NCBI GenBank assembly: GCA_907164885.2
Contig: OU015501.1
Span: 22,098,631-22,162,630 of the forward strand
Length of the DNA: 64,000 nt
Origin: Dolomedes plantarius
Taxonomy: Eukaryota > Arthropoda > Arachnida > Araneae > Dolomedidae
Direction: 5' to 3'
Below the pieces are notes generated by a model. That model ran no database searches, was not told the DNA's origin, and saw only the letters and a list, made by a program, of their open reading frames with translations. Position 1 is the stretch's first letter. Every line of letters begins with the position of its first letter. This document shows, in pieces, positions 46,001 through 57,200 of this stretch. The translations under genes were made by a program, and so were the position numbers.

Positions 46001-46800
46001 GGAGGCCTTAACTATATCAACTAGTTTGAAAGTATTTGCTATTATTAGTTACTATTATATTTAATCATTATTTGTTGATAATTTCGTATTTTTACTCTGC
46101 TTCATTTTGGCACCTCTTTCAATGTCTTATCCATGGGACTCACCATATTTAGAGAAACTTAGAACAAAAAAAATCTAGCGTTTAATTATTCTAGAATTTC
46201 TACATTTGTGTCATGTGAAAACTTTTCAATAATCATGCACAGTTATTTATAGTACTTTTATATATATAACTGACATATATAGTACTTTTATATATATGTA
46301 CTTTTATTATACCTATATTAGACAATTTTCTCAAGATATCGAACCTTTTCTGAAGTTTATGTGCAAGAAGTCAGTGTTTGTTTACTTTAACGCACACAAA
46401 GACGACGTCAGGAAGAATGGTTTTTAATTAAGTACATATAAATTAAAGGGAAAAAATGTAGTTCTCACTATGTTTAGATAAAATAATTCAAAATACGTTT
46501 TAATGGCTCTCAAATTTTAGAAAATACAGATATGTTATCGCATTAAAGTTCCGAATATTATAATACACAACAGATAAGCAGTTTTCTTTTAGACAACAAA
46601 TTACTAACTTCAACAGAAGGATAAAGTAAGATGTGGCAGTTTTCGACCTGTATTCGCTTGAATTGGAATAGGTTGAAATTTGTGATAGTTGAACATAAAA
46701 TATCTAAAATTGTTATTACAGTCATGTTTTATAATACATACACAGGATACTTATTAGCAGCAAATGACTGATGATTTCCAAATGATTAAATCGAAGTTAC

Positions 46801-46856
46801 AATTAAAGATATCTGCAATATCTCCCCGACGTGCGATGTTGCAGATATCTTTAATT
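46801..46856. repeat. Perfect 18-bp inverted repeat with 20-bp loop
   Basis: AATTAAAGATATCTGCAA at 46801-46818 is followed, after a 20-bp loop, by its exact reverse complement at 46839-46856. I have no evidence for its function. Confidence 0.9.
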
Positions 46857-47741
46857 TATCGGAATCCTATGAGCAATTCCTTGAAGATTCAAAGTTTTCT
46901 GAGATTATTTCATTCAAACCTAATTTCATTTTCACAGACAAATCACAATTTTTCTGTATTAAAATCCTTAATTTACTATTGTCTGTAATGAACTCATATT
47001 AATAAATAGTTTCAAAGTACTAACTTTCTCTCTGTAGATAAGGATAATTTACAACATTGTTTCAAGACACAAAATCAGAACTTTCTTTCAGTAAAATTTA
47101 TATTTTGTATATTTTGCTTTGTTTAATTTCTCGTTGATTTTGTGAAAGTCGGTCTTAATTTTACATTTATGCTTATGGCGGGACCAATCGTATCCGTGAG
47201 TAAACTCATGGCAAAATCAAGCGTAGAACCGTTTAAATTTTCGCCCGCTACAACCAGCAGTTTGCGATTTCTTTGGATTTTCTTTCGGGGATTATTTGGA
47301 AAGGCAAGGATATCGCATGACCCCCTATAGAGAGACGGTCATTACAATCCCTCAAACTGTCAACCCTAAGGGGGGTAGAATTCTCGAACTGTCAACTGGA
47401 CTCCTCCCACCACAAGAGTCGGGAAGGACTGGAAATGGGAAAGGAGATATTTTATTTTAGTACATAGCCACCTTAAGGGAATAGAATAGTTGGTTAATTT
47501 GTTTATTCCTAGGTCACAATTTGGAATAAGGGCTGTGCTTTATTGAGGAGAATTTAAAATACGCTTTAAGTAATAAAGGTGGGGCGTTATCGTTGCATAT
47601 ATATATATATATAAAACTTCAAAAGACACACAATATCAAGAGCATTATGAATCACTGATATTTTTGCAGTTGTGAAAAAAAAACCTTTAGTTTCAGCTAT
47701 ATGCCTACCTTTCTTTAAGTAGTACTTGAAGTACTCCTTAA

Positions 47742-47744
<3 letters not shown>

Positions 47745-47822
<78 letters not shown>
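47745..47822. repeat. (TA)n (TG)n microsatellite
   Basis: A long TA tract runs directly into a TG tract. Confidence 0.92.
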
Positions 47823-47824
<2 letters not shown>

Positions 47825-48229
47825 GTTTTTACACCTTGTATTCAATCAAAATAATTAAAAGGTCTGGGAAGCAAATTAAATGAGTTCCATAAATTTCACT
47901 AGGCACAAAATGTATTCAAAGGGCTGGAATGAAAGAAACTGTTGTAAGAAATTTAAAAAAGTACCTTATTGAATTATAATATGTGACATTTTAATGGTAC
48001 ATTTTATTGATTATCAACTTTGATTTATCTACTAAAATTTTTTCTGAATTTTTCAGGAAATATTCTCACCTAGTGACTTTGAATTACTTCTTTTTACTGC
48101 ATCTATTCACTAGAAAAATATTATTGTATATTTGAGCTTTACATATTATTGATATATTAGCAGGAAAAAAATAATATAAATTTATCTTTTGAAATGTCAA
48201 TAAGAAATTATTTGCTGCCAGATGATTTC

Positions 48230-48495
48230 TGGCTTCTGTGTTTAAAAGGTTTATTACTAAAAATATCTCCCATTCAGGATCAGAATGAGGCAACATCATA
48301 TTACCACATACAAATGGAACTTCTTCCATGGTCATTTTTTTTATTATTTGATTACACATGGAATGTTTAGCCCATGATAATTCACTCTTTTCTTTATAAA
48401 CAGCTTCACTGGGTAATTCATGCACATGAAATGACCTTGATTCATCATCTGTTGATTGTGGTTTCAATTTTGGTGATAGGTTTAGGGTTCAAGGC
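48230..48495 (-). other. Coding-like segment, unidentified (possible exon)
   Basis: On the minus strand an open stretch encodes STDDESRSFHVHELPSEAVY, then SELSWAKHSMCNQIIKKMTM and CGNMMLPHSDPEWEIF, after which the sequence becomes low-complexity. A possible donor (TTTTTA then GTAATA) lies where the complexity drops. No ATG opens the frame; it follows a stop, and the AG before ATGATGAATC is a weak acceptor candidate. The residue composition looks protein-like, but I know no family that matches. It lies 3' of CLCC1 on the same strand. Confidence 0.3.
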
Positions 48496-51430
48496 ATTAA
48501 TTTGCTAATGGCAGAGGAGATAGATAAGCCATTTCCAGTTTTAAGGAAAAACATATTTTGGGTGTGAAAATTTGTATCAAGATAAAAAAAAGTTCATATA
48601 TAAAATCACTTTATACATGATGCTATCAAAACTCTTGGCCAAGCAACAAAACATTGAATATAAGGTATTCTTGATTGATCATTTTTTAAAATACTGAGTT
48701 TACAAGAAACCTTGATAACAAAGAAATAACATTTGTTCAGAGTTTAATAGTTTTTCCTCTTTCTTGAAGGAACCATCAGATTGTTTGTAAGATCCCAGAC
48801 AACTTAGTTTGTGATGCTCTAGAGACTGATAACTCAGTCATTAGAACATTGCAAACTTCACATCTTGCCTCTTGGCAATAGAGTACTACAATTTTTTGCA
48901 TTTTTGTAGACAGAGGAACTTTATGTACAGAATGAGTTTTTAAATTAAATTTCAGTTAATGTAACAATATTACTTCTCTTTATTAGCTTAATTTTGATTT
49001 TTTATCAATGTAATTGAAACTTCTAATCGCTAAAAAGGTAGTCTCATCTACAAGCATTGAATTCTATTCAGCATTTTACAGACTACTTCAAAGAATCTTT
49101 GATTGTTTTAAACAAATTCTAAAACAAAGGATGAAGACCGATTCCTTCAGGTGTAGCTGTAGCTCTTAATTCTTCCTAGCAGAATGTTACATTTTATGTT
49201 AGAACTATGCTTAACACAAATATTTGATTTAATTTCTTTTATTCATCATAACTATTTAAATATTGGAATTTAAAAAAAAAAGGTTCTGATAATATGTAAG
49301 ATTAAAATGAAATATAAGGCAATTTACAAAAAGGGGGAAAAAAATAGAGATTTAGATGAACAGCTCCTTCAAATTTAATGCCTCCCTTACAAAGTTTAAG
49401 AATCAACCAATAATGTAATAATATGATAGTTCTTTAGTATTCAGGAATGAAAATTATTCAATTAATTAAATATCCCATTTATTCTGAACAAAAATCGAAC
49501 AACAGTTTACTTATACAAAAATTTAGGCACCAGATGAGCAAGCACATCTCTCTTATCAAGAATAAAATTTTTTTATTAGGGAAGAAAAGGTTATGCTTTC
49601 TTGATTGACATAATTACTAGGAAGAAAAGAAGTAAGAACTATGTAAAATTATATTTTTATCCAGAATAATTTGTTTGAAAAAAACCTTGATTGAGTTACT
49701 CTTATAATTAACATTCAACAGTGATTAGAAGGCAGTGGTTATGTCCATACACAGCATACACATTGAACACAAATACAATAACATTCATGTAAAAATAGCA
49801 GTGACAATTTTAAAAAATTTGAATGCACTAATCCTTAAGAGGTAAAGTGCTAAAAAATTTCACTAGTGAAGTGATATAGTATATATAAAATTAGTCATTA
49901 GATACTCATAGAAAAGGTAAGCTAGTAATTTTCTGCACACATCAAGTAAATTTTTCTGGACCAGATATCAAAAATATAAAACATTCTGAGAATTGCAAAT
50001 GTTGTTTATCATGATCAACAAAATAACGATTATGAAAATAATAATTATTATACAAAAATATTTTTAAATATAACATGTTGATATATTCTAATGCATTTAA
50101 TTTGTTAAAGCTAGTGAAATTGTGTGAAAGGAATAGATATTTTGTTTTTAAGATAGAACTAGAAAATTTCAGAGCAGTAGAAACACAAACTCTCAAAGTT
50201 ATTATAAAAATAATGTAAAATGATAAAAATAAAAAAACTATGACTGACCATGGCCCAGGAAGTGCAGTTAGACCACTATTCCTATGATCGTATGGTTATT
50301 TACACTAGAATTATCCTTATTGTCAGAATTCATCTTAAAAGACAAGGTCTGCTTTACTGAAATAAGTTGTAGTTAAAATGCAATCGAGCAACTTTTTTGT
50401 AGTTACATTGCCATTGGGCAACCTGTTAGTTATATCTTTTAATAAAGTTATAGTTGAAAAGTTTGAATTTTGTATTTCTGAAGAAAAGAAGCAAGCAAGA
50501 GTCCAAAATCGGCAGAATTATTTTTGACCTATAGTATAAATCTCTATATATACACATTCTCAATTATATTTTCCAACAATAAAACATTAGACAGCTTGAT
50601 CTTATTAAAGAACATTCCATGAAATATAGATGAACTAAAAGGTTTTACTCTGCCAACATTTATATTCAACAAAATTCACTTTACATGTATCACACAGTAT
50701 TTTTTACTCAGATAAATCTTAGCATTCCTGTTAGCAGATAGAATAACATTGAATACAAAATCATAAACATTCATAAGAAATAACAACAACAAAATAATAA
50801 GAAAAATATAAAATTCATTTTTTTGTAAATACATATGAAAATAAGGGATGAAATAGGGATTAAGAAAATAAGGGAATCAATACAAATTCATAAAATATTA
50901 CATGACGGCTATCAAGACAAATAAAAATTTAATATTATAAAATAATAATATACACACTAGATTAATAGTAAGTAGTTTCATTAATTATTATCGTGAATAA
51001 ATTTGGCGCTGAAAAAAAAAAATCCATGCAGAGACAACTGAGCAACACTTGAAATATAATTGTTTAAAAATTATTTTTCATCATAATTGTGTGCCACATA
51101 AACAATTTCCCAAACCAAGAACACACATTTTCTATTATAAAATATTATCTACTACATTACATTAGATACAAGTCACACTCCACTACATATACTTTAAAAA
51201 TTTTTCACTATAAAAATTAGTGAATTGTCATGAGAGACCTAATGCTGTTCGATCTGATGATGAAATATTAATTAGTTCAAAAGTAGTTGCCACCCTTTTA
51301 TTCTTCTTATGGATATTCAGAAGCCAAGTCTTCCACAAGTTTCTTGTAAGCTGTAATTTCCCACAGTTTATAGTCACCTCATTCTCTTAGATCAAAATTC
51401 AATGACCTATATACTGACTACATTTTATGG
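48496..51430. other. Region 3' of CLCC1; untranslated sequence or intergenic
   Basis: No gene is supportable. A minus-strand AATAAA (plus 51297-51302) lies about 130 bp after the CLCC1 stop and could be its polyadenylation signal. A 23-codon coding-like tail at 51307-51378 (minus) is described under findings. Confidence 0.35.
51297..51302 (-). terminator. Candidate polyadenylation signal for CLCC1
   Basis: TTTATT on the plus strand is AATAAA on the minus strand, about 130 bp downstream of the CLCC1 stop codon. Other AATAAA matches occur further on, so the choice is uncertain. Confidence 0.3.
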
Positions 51431-53572
51431 TCAGCAAGAAAAACGTCTAGACTTTGATATTTGATATTGACAATCCTTTTCAAGCAACTTTGAAGAAATA
51501 GTATTATCTTTTGTATGATATATAGCTGATATATCCTTATTCTTAGAAATCAAAAGTTTTAAAGGAGGTTCTTTCTCTATTTTGAGTTCTAGAGTTATAT
51601 CTTGAACTCTGCTGCCACTGGGTACAATAGTAGGCTCAACTGCACCCAAGAAGAATGGAAGTTTCAGTTTGTACTTATTATAGATTAAAATAAATGCTAT
51701 GCAAAGTGCAAATAAGAAAATCAATAAGACAATTAAGTAAAATGCTTGCAGAAAACTCAAGTCCTGGAACAAATCTTTCACTAAAGTATTTAATGCACGG
51801 CCCATTGGTCGAAAGACTTGGAAAAGAGTAGAAGACACAAAATCTGAAATAACAATGGACACAGAAAGTTCTGATAAGGGGTCAATCATAAGTGCTTCAA
51901 AATACTTCTGGCAATGATCTTTGTATGTAGTATGTCGAATTAATTCTTTAATGTGGGCAAATATACCAGATTCTTTAATTAAAATACTCTCACAGTAAGC
52001 AGGCGAACTACCTGACACAGTAGCATGTTTCTCAGCAACTTTTTCTTGGTACATTTTAAAACCATGCCATGAAATACAAATAACAACAACGAATATTATT
52101 CTGAAAACAGGATAATACAAAAGAGTGAAATACAACAAAACCAAAAGAATAATACTGCTAATAATATAAACACCTACTGAGGCATACAAATCATACAAGC
52201 CACTTAAATTATAACTGTAATGAACTGTTGCATTTGAAATCAAGTCAAAAAGAAGTTTATCAACATCATTAATGTCATATTTTTCAGATGTTGACAACAT
52301 TTTCAGGTCTTTTAAGGAATCTGTGGTAAATGAAAAGATAATGCTGAGTTCTTGAGTTTGGGGATGATCATCAAATTTACTTAACAATTTCTTCAACCAA
52401 CGGAGGAAGTAGAGTCTCTCCTGAATCTGAACAGGTTTTAATGCATCTGCTATATTTTTACTTCCCTCTCTAAGACTAGGAGACTCATAATTCTTTTCAT
52501 ACCTTACAAAATCACCAATTGTAAATTTGTATAGTTTCTCAGCTTCTTCAACACTAAAATGGTAAGTTTCTCTCCAATTTTCTTTTCCTTCATTTAAAGC
52601 TGATAAAAAAGGTTTCACACGTTTTTGCCTTTGAAGCAGTTCTTCAGAAACTGCATGTAGTTTTTCAGTCAACACCAGACCATCACTCTTCTTAAATTTT
52701 TCTTGAACATTTTTTTCTTCTTGGTACTTTGAGGTGGGATGATTAGTTTCATATTTCGTTTTATAAGTAGGTTCATACAAAGGAGAATCTTTATGTTTTA
52801 CATCTGATTGGCTTTTAACAATGCGAAGGAAATTCTCCTTCATATTATCAACTGAGCAATAACCTTCAAAGAGATCTAAACCCCTTTTTGATAACATTGA
52901 AGGATGTTTATTTCCTTCCATATTCAAATGGGCTTCTGTACTTGCTTTTGAGTCAACAAATTCAGACATAGCATCAAATATATCGGATTTATGGTTTACT
53001 TCAGTCTTAAGAGGAAAGTTAGCTTCAAACTCTGATACTTCTATTTCGTCACTATGAAAAATCTGCAATTTTGCACGATGATCAGGGGAAAGGTCACTTT
53101 CACTTTCTTTTTCAGTTCCAGAAGAATCTAAATTAGTAAAATCTTTGTTTTTGTGCTGCGACAGTTTAGAGCCTGCTTCAGTGCGCTTGTCATTACTCAA
53201 CGTTTCTGGTCTTCCATTATCAAAATTTAAATATTGACTGTGAGTCCTATCTTTTTCTGGATGCTCATGCGTTGATGTTTCCTCAGTGGCCTCTTTTATT
53301 AAAACAGAATCTTCGAGTACCATTTTTTTTTGGCGGGGAATCTCATCACCACTGAAGCTCATATGGTAAGTTTCAATCCACCCTTTTTGCTTCTCTGCAA
53401 TCTGTAATAAATGCGGTTCCACAAGCTTCAGCCTACGAAGGATTTCTTCGGTATTAATTTGAGAATTTTCACGTACTTCTTGGGCAGATTCACCCGATAA
53501 TATAGAAAAACTCATGAACAGAACAAAAATTGGAAAAAACACAATATGATGAGGATATAGACGTACTATCAT
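51431..53572 (-). CDS. CLCC1: Chloride channel CLIC-like protein 1 homologue (CLCC1/MCLC)
   Basis: CLCC1 proteins are ER membrane proteins that form or regulate an anion channel. This uninterrupted 713-codon frame starts at the first ATG (53572), which begins a hydrophobic signal sequence (residues about 10-27). Residues 30-450 are hydrophilic, mostly acidic and Ser/Lys-rich. Three hydrophobic segments follow (about 463-485, 488-502 and 606-630). Between the second and third lies the family signature TYKDHCQKYFEALMIDP (549-565), preceded by a cysteine and followed by an amphipathic stretch, which lines up with the vertebrate TYKDDPCQKYYELLLVNP region. A C-terminal tail of about 80 residues ends in RRFSC. 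The luminal part is much longer than I recall for human CLCC1 (about 550 residues in total). It contains two related copies of an E-E-[IL]-L...V-x-P-[HF]-L...W-x-E-T-Y-H motif. Twelve extra in-frame codons upstream lack an ATG. The gene is divergent from FRMD8. Confidence 0.9.
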   Translation of the reverse strand: MIVRLYPHHIVFFPIFVLFMSFSILSGESAQEVRENSQINTEEILRRLKLVEPHLLQIAEKQKGWIETYHMSFSGDEIPRQKKMVLEDSVLIKEATEETSTHEHPEKDRTHSQYLNFDNGRPETLSNDKRTEAGSKLSQHKNKDFTNLDSSGTEKESESDLSPDHRAKLQIFHSDEIEVSEFEANFPLKTEVNHKSDIFDAMSEFVDSKASTEAHLNMEGNKHPSMLSKRGLDLFEGYCSVDNMKENFLRIVKSQSDVKHKDSPLYEPTYKTKYETNHPTSKYQEEKNVQEKFKKSDGLVLTEKLHAVSEELLQRQKRVKPFLSALNEGKENWRETYHFSVEEAEKLYKFTIGDFVRYEKNYESPSLREGSKNIADALKPVQIQERLYFLRWLKKLLSKFDDHPQTQELSIIFSFTTDSLKDLKMLSTSEKYDINDVDKLLFDLISNATVHYSYNLSGLYDLYASVGVYIISSIILLVLLYFTLLYYPVFRIIFVVVICISWHGFKMYQEKVAEKHATVSGSSPAYCESILIKESGIFAHIKELIRHTTYKDHCQKYFEALMIDPLSELSVSIVISDFVSSTLFQVFRPMGRALNTLVKDLFQDLSFLQAFYLIVLLIFLFALCIAFILIYNKYKLKLPFFLGAVEPTIVPSGSRVQDITLELKIEKEPPLKLLISKNKDISAIYHTKDNTISSKLLEKDCQYQISKSRRFSC

Positions 53573-54223
53573 TTTTTTAACGTGACTCCCGAAACGAGAA
53601 ATGATCAAAACACGCTTTCGGTTTATTAGTAAACAAAAGGTACATGAAATTTAGAGTTGTTGCCAGCCTCTGACAAAGTACAAAATTTCTGTGGCTTTAG
53701 AAAATTAATATTAATCGAAAGAGGAAAGGACCATGCCTTATTAAATGAGTTTTGTTTGTAAGTTCTCCAAGATTTTTAAACAGACCAAAGTCTGTTATCT
53801 GTTAATTTCTTTTATATTTAATTTTATTTCCATTAATTGAGAAATAAATCGAGACATCAACTAGTCGTTATCGATTTATTGAATCGAACTTTTGTTTTCC
53901 TTCCGCTCTGAACAGGCTTTGAAAACTAGAGTTAAAAATTAATCGTAATTTGTCTAGAAATCAAAATTTGATTAATCATTTTCTGTACGTTAGAGGTACA
54001 ACTTGTGTTGATATTTTTTTAAATTTGATTGTTTCTAGTTTTATAAATATCGCTTTTCAGTTGTATTGTATTGAATAAAAGAAAATATTTAATTAGGTTC
54101 ATTACATTTTTTTTTAGGGTTCGAATCTTAAGTGTTAGTAATATCAGGCTCTATGAATTTCTATGTATGTTAGCTGTCCTGTACTTGTCAGAGGTTTTGG
54201 TCCATGAATTGCGTATTTAAATC
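53573..54223. promoter_or_regulatory. Shared CLCC1/FRMD8 intergenic region, probable bidirectional promoter
   Basis: The two start codons are 651 bp apart in divergent orientation. Within the interval are an ETS-type AGCGGAAGG (minus strand, about 53898-53906) and a forkhead-like GTAAACAAA (53629-53637). The region close to CLCC1 has several CpGs, while the rest is AT-rich. No repeat was recognised here. I infer that both 5' untranslated regions and a common promoter lie here. Confidence 0.55.
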
Positions 54224-57200
54224 ATGCGTTGTGGGGAAAATGGATTCGAGTACTCGTCTCATGCATTCCATTATTCACCCCATGCATCATCTACAGGTTT
54301 GTATATTATCAGTTCTATAAATGATTATAACGTTTTTGTATTTGATTTCATACCATTGTGTATTTTATTTTAAGTGAATTTTTCCTAGAAAAGGTTTGGT
54401 AAAATGGAACAGTTTGTATCCTTATATAACGTTAAGCAATTATATATGTGTACAAATCTGTGCGTATTTGCGTTATACAGACTTAGTATATGTTCTCCCA
54501 AACAAACAAAAAATCTCTTTTCCATGATAAGTATTAAATTTGCACTAATGCCACATTTTTCACAAAAGAATGCCAATGTACAAGGTTATTTTGTTTGTTA
54601 TTTACTGTAATTACCTGCATGTAATTCTTCCTTCTTACATTTTTTAAAATAGAAACTGTAGTATATTTTTAACATCTCTAGTTGTGTTGATCCATTTGAA
54701 GAATTACTTATAATTAACCCTTAAGCAGTACAGTGTTTTGAGACAAAATAGATGGTACGGTTGGGTCGGATCCAACCCAATCTCTTTTCATGAGGTTTTT
54801 GGTAGAAATAAGTACACAATAAGCATTTTTGTCGTATAACATTTATTTATAATATTTTGCATGAAATAAAACCCTTTTTGTAAAAAAAATGACCAACGAA
54901 TTGTAATTTTGTTAAACAACGAAAATCTCTTTGGCATTTACATAGAATGTTGTATATATTAGGTCTAATATGTAATTTAGTCAACCTAGTTTTAGAAGTT
55001 AGTGAAACCAACTTTCCGAGTACAAAAATGTAAAAAATAATATATACTGACATTTTTGGCCTTCAAAATCAAAATAAAAAAATTTAAAAAATGACTAGTG
55101 ATCATGAATAATGTTTTTTAACAAAGATTTTCGTATTTACTTTTTTCTATATCTAATAGGTGTATCTGGTAGGGTTCCTTGTCAACTCGATTTCTTGTAA
55201 TGAGAGGGTAGAGTATGGGAGGGGGAAGACCCTTGGGTCAGATCCGACCCCCCACTGTACCGTTTGAGGGTTAAGTAATGTATAACTATTGTATTTCTAT
55301 GTATAGATAAAGTTAATCTATAATTTCAACATTTCACATTCATTTTTTAAATTTTTAATGTATTAAAATTTCTTTATAGGTCCTTTACAAATAAATGACG
55401 ATAGAATACCTGAATGGGAATTACCAAGATCTTACCCTGTTGGGTATAGAACTGTTCACCCTGAATACATTCCAAGGCATGCATTGCCATCTCAGCCTTC
55501 TCAAACATGTTACTTGCAAAATACACCCAATGAATGGCGCAGAGATACCCCTACTCAGAGACCACAGAAGCCAGTTAAGAGTGAGTGTGATATAATTTGT
55601 TGTAAAAAAGTGCTGTTTTTTTAAATTGTATTCAATCTTGTATTTAATCAGTCTCTATTATAATATGGGTAACTTGTCTGCTTGGTAGGAGAATATTTTT
55701 CTTTATCACCGTAAAATGTTTTTTCTAATGTAGCAGGTACTTGTCCTGAGGACATTGACCCATCCACACCTTGATTTCATTGGCTGCTTTATTATGGAAG
55801 TACCATATAGATGAGCTAACACTGCTCTCTCTGAGGGGACAGCTCAGGAACTATGATGCCTTATCTGTTATTCGAGTTCAAGCCTTCACTGAGAAAGCCT
55901 GAGATGCTAAACATTATAAATGTAGACAGCCTGTTAAAGTATTACTGAACATATACCTAATTAGGCTAAAATTGGATCTTCAACCTTACAACATGGATAT
56001 GATACCTCTAGCCCTTTCTATTTGTCTGTCAACTTGTAAAGGCAGCCCACTCAGAATTAGTATCCTTCCTTTCTTATTTTACTAGCATTAATCTTAGTTT
56101 TGAGCCTAGGTAATTTGTAATTAGGCTTGAATTGATTTTAACTGTAGAAACTGTTTGTATACTGCTAGATTGATTGTTATACAAATGACATGTTAATGCA
56201 GCATCTTTGTCTTACTAATTCCCCTAATTAGATCTATCCAATTATGTGACATATTGTTTTTAAGCATTTTTTTAGCTTCCTTGTCATAATTCACGTGAAC
56301 TTGAGAATGTTTGACTAGAGAATGTTTGACTAGTAGGAGCAGCTTCCATACGAGGGTCACACTGAAATTTTCGAGATACAGCAAAGTGGTACAAGTTACA
56401 CTTACCAACTTTTAGGAGTGTTCAAAGTAGTTCCCTACAAAATCAATGTTCTTTTGTAAGCAAATTTTTCCAAAAGATCCTCATCAAGCCTCAAGTTATC
56501 CATTTCTCGAAATAGAGGGAAAATATGCTTTAATAGCCTCATCAATCTCATCTTTGGAATGAAAATGACACTGACATAATTTTTTTTTAAATTAAAAAAT
56601 AGCCAAAAGTCACACATAGCTAGATCAGGAGAATAGGGTGGATGTTTTATCACTTTGATTTTCAAGAAATTTGGCTGTAATCCTTGCTGTATGAGAAGAT
56701 GCATTGTCATGGTAAAGCATGAGTCCCCTACCATTCACCTCTTCAAGAATTTCTGGAAGATACTTAGTGGTGTACCAGTTAACTGTAACTGTCTTCTTTC
56801 CCTCTAGCTTTATGGCTTTGACCAGACTTGTACTTCTGAAGAACATAGCATACATTACTGTTTTCATTGATTGTTATCTTTTCACCATTGTTGGTTTGGG
56901 GTCATCTTCAAAGACCCATACATTACTTTCTTGACATGTTGAAATGTCAAAAAAAGGTATGTACATCTCCTCACCAGTTATGATTTTAGAAATAATGGGG
57001 TACCCACCATCATTAAGCAATTTTAGGGTTTCTTTACTGATTCTGACACACTCTGCTTTTTGATGTTCTGTTAAATTATGAGGGACCCAACTACAAACTA
57101 ATTTTTTCATATGAATAAATTTCTTCATGAATAATTTTATGTGTAGTTGTGGATCCAATGTTAAGTTCTGTCTGTATCAGTTGGTAGGTACAGCGATTAT

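Larger units (their letters stand above)
46001..48229. other. Intergenic, no gene recognised
   Basis: Apart from the hairpin at 46801-46856 and the TA/TG tract at 47745-47822, the only notable part is a less AT-rich stretch at about 47140-47460. It contains the decamer AACTGTCAAC twice and has no recognisable product. Confidence 0.4.

Noticed and set aside
54204..54296. Alternative upstream ATG for FRMD8
   Set aside because: It is in another frame and meets a stop shortly after the splice to exon 2; the ATG at 54224 continues correctly into the conserved FERM sequence.
56719..56934. Plus-strand frames in FRMD8 intron 2 as extra exons
   Set aside because: They are antisense to a mariner transposase, and exon 2 to exon 3 already joins in phase.
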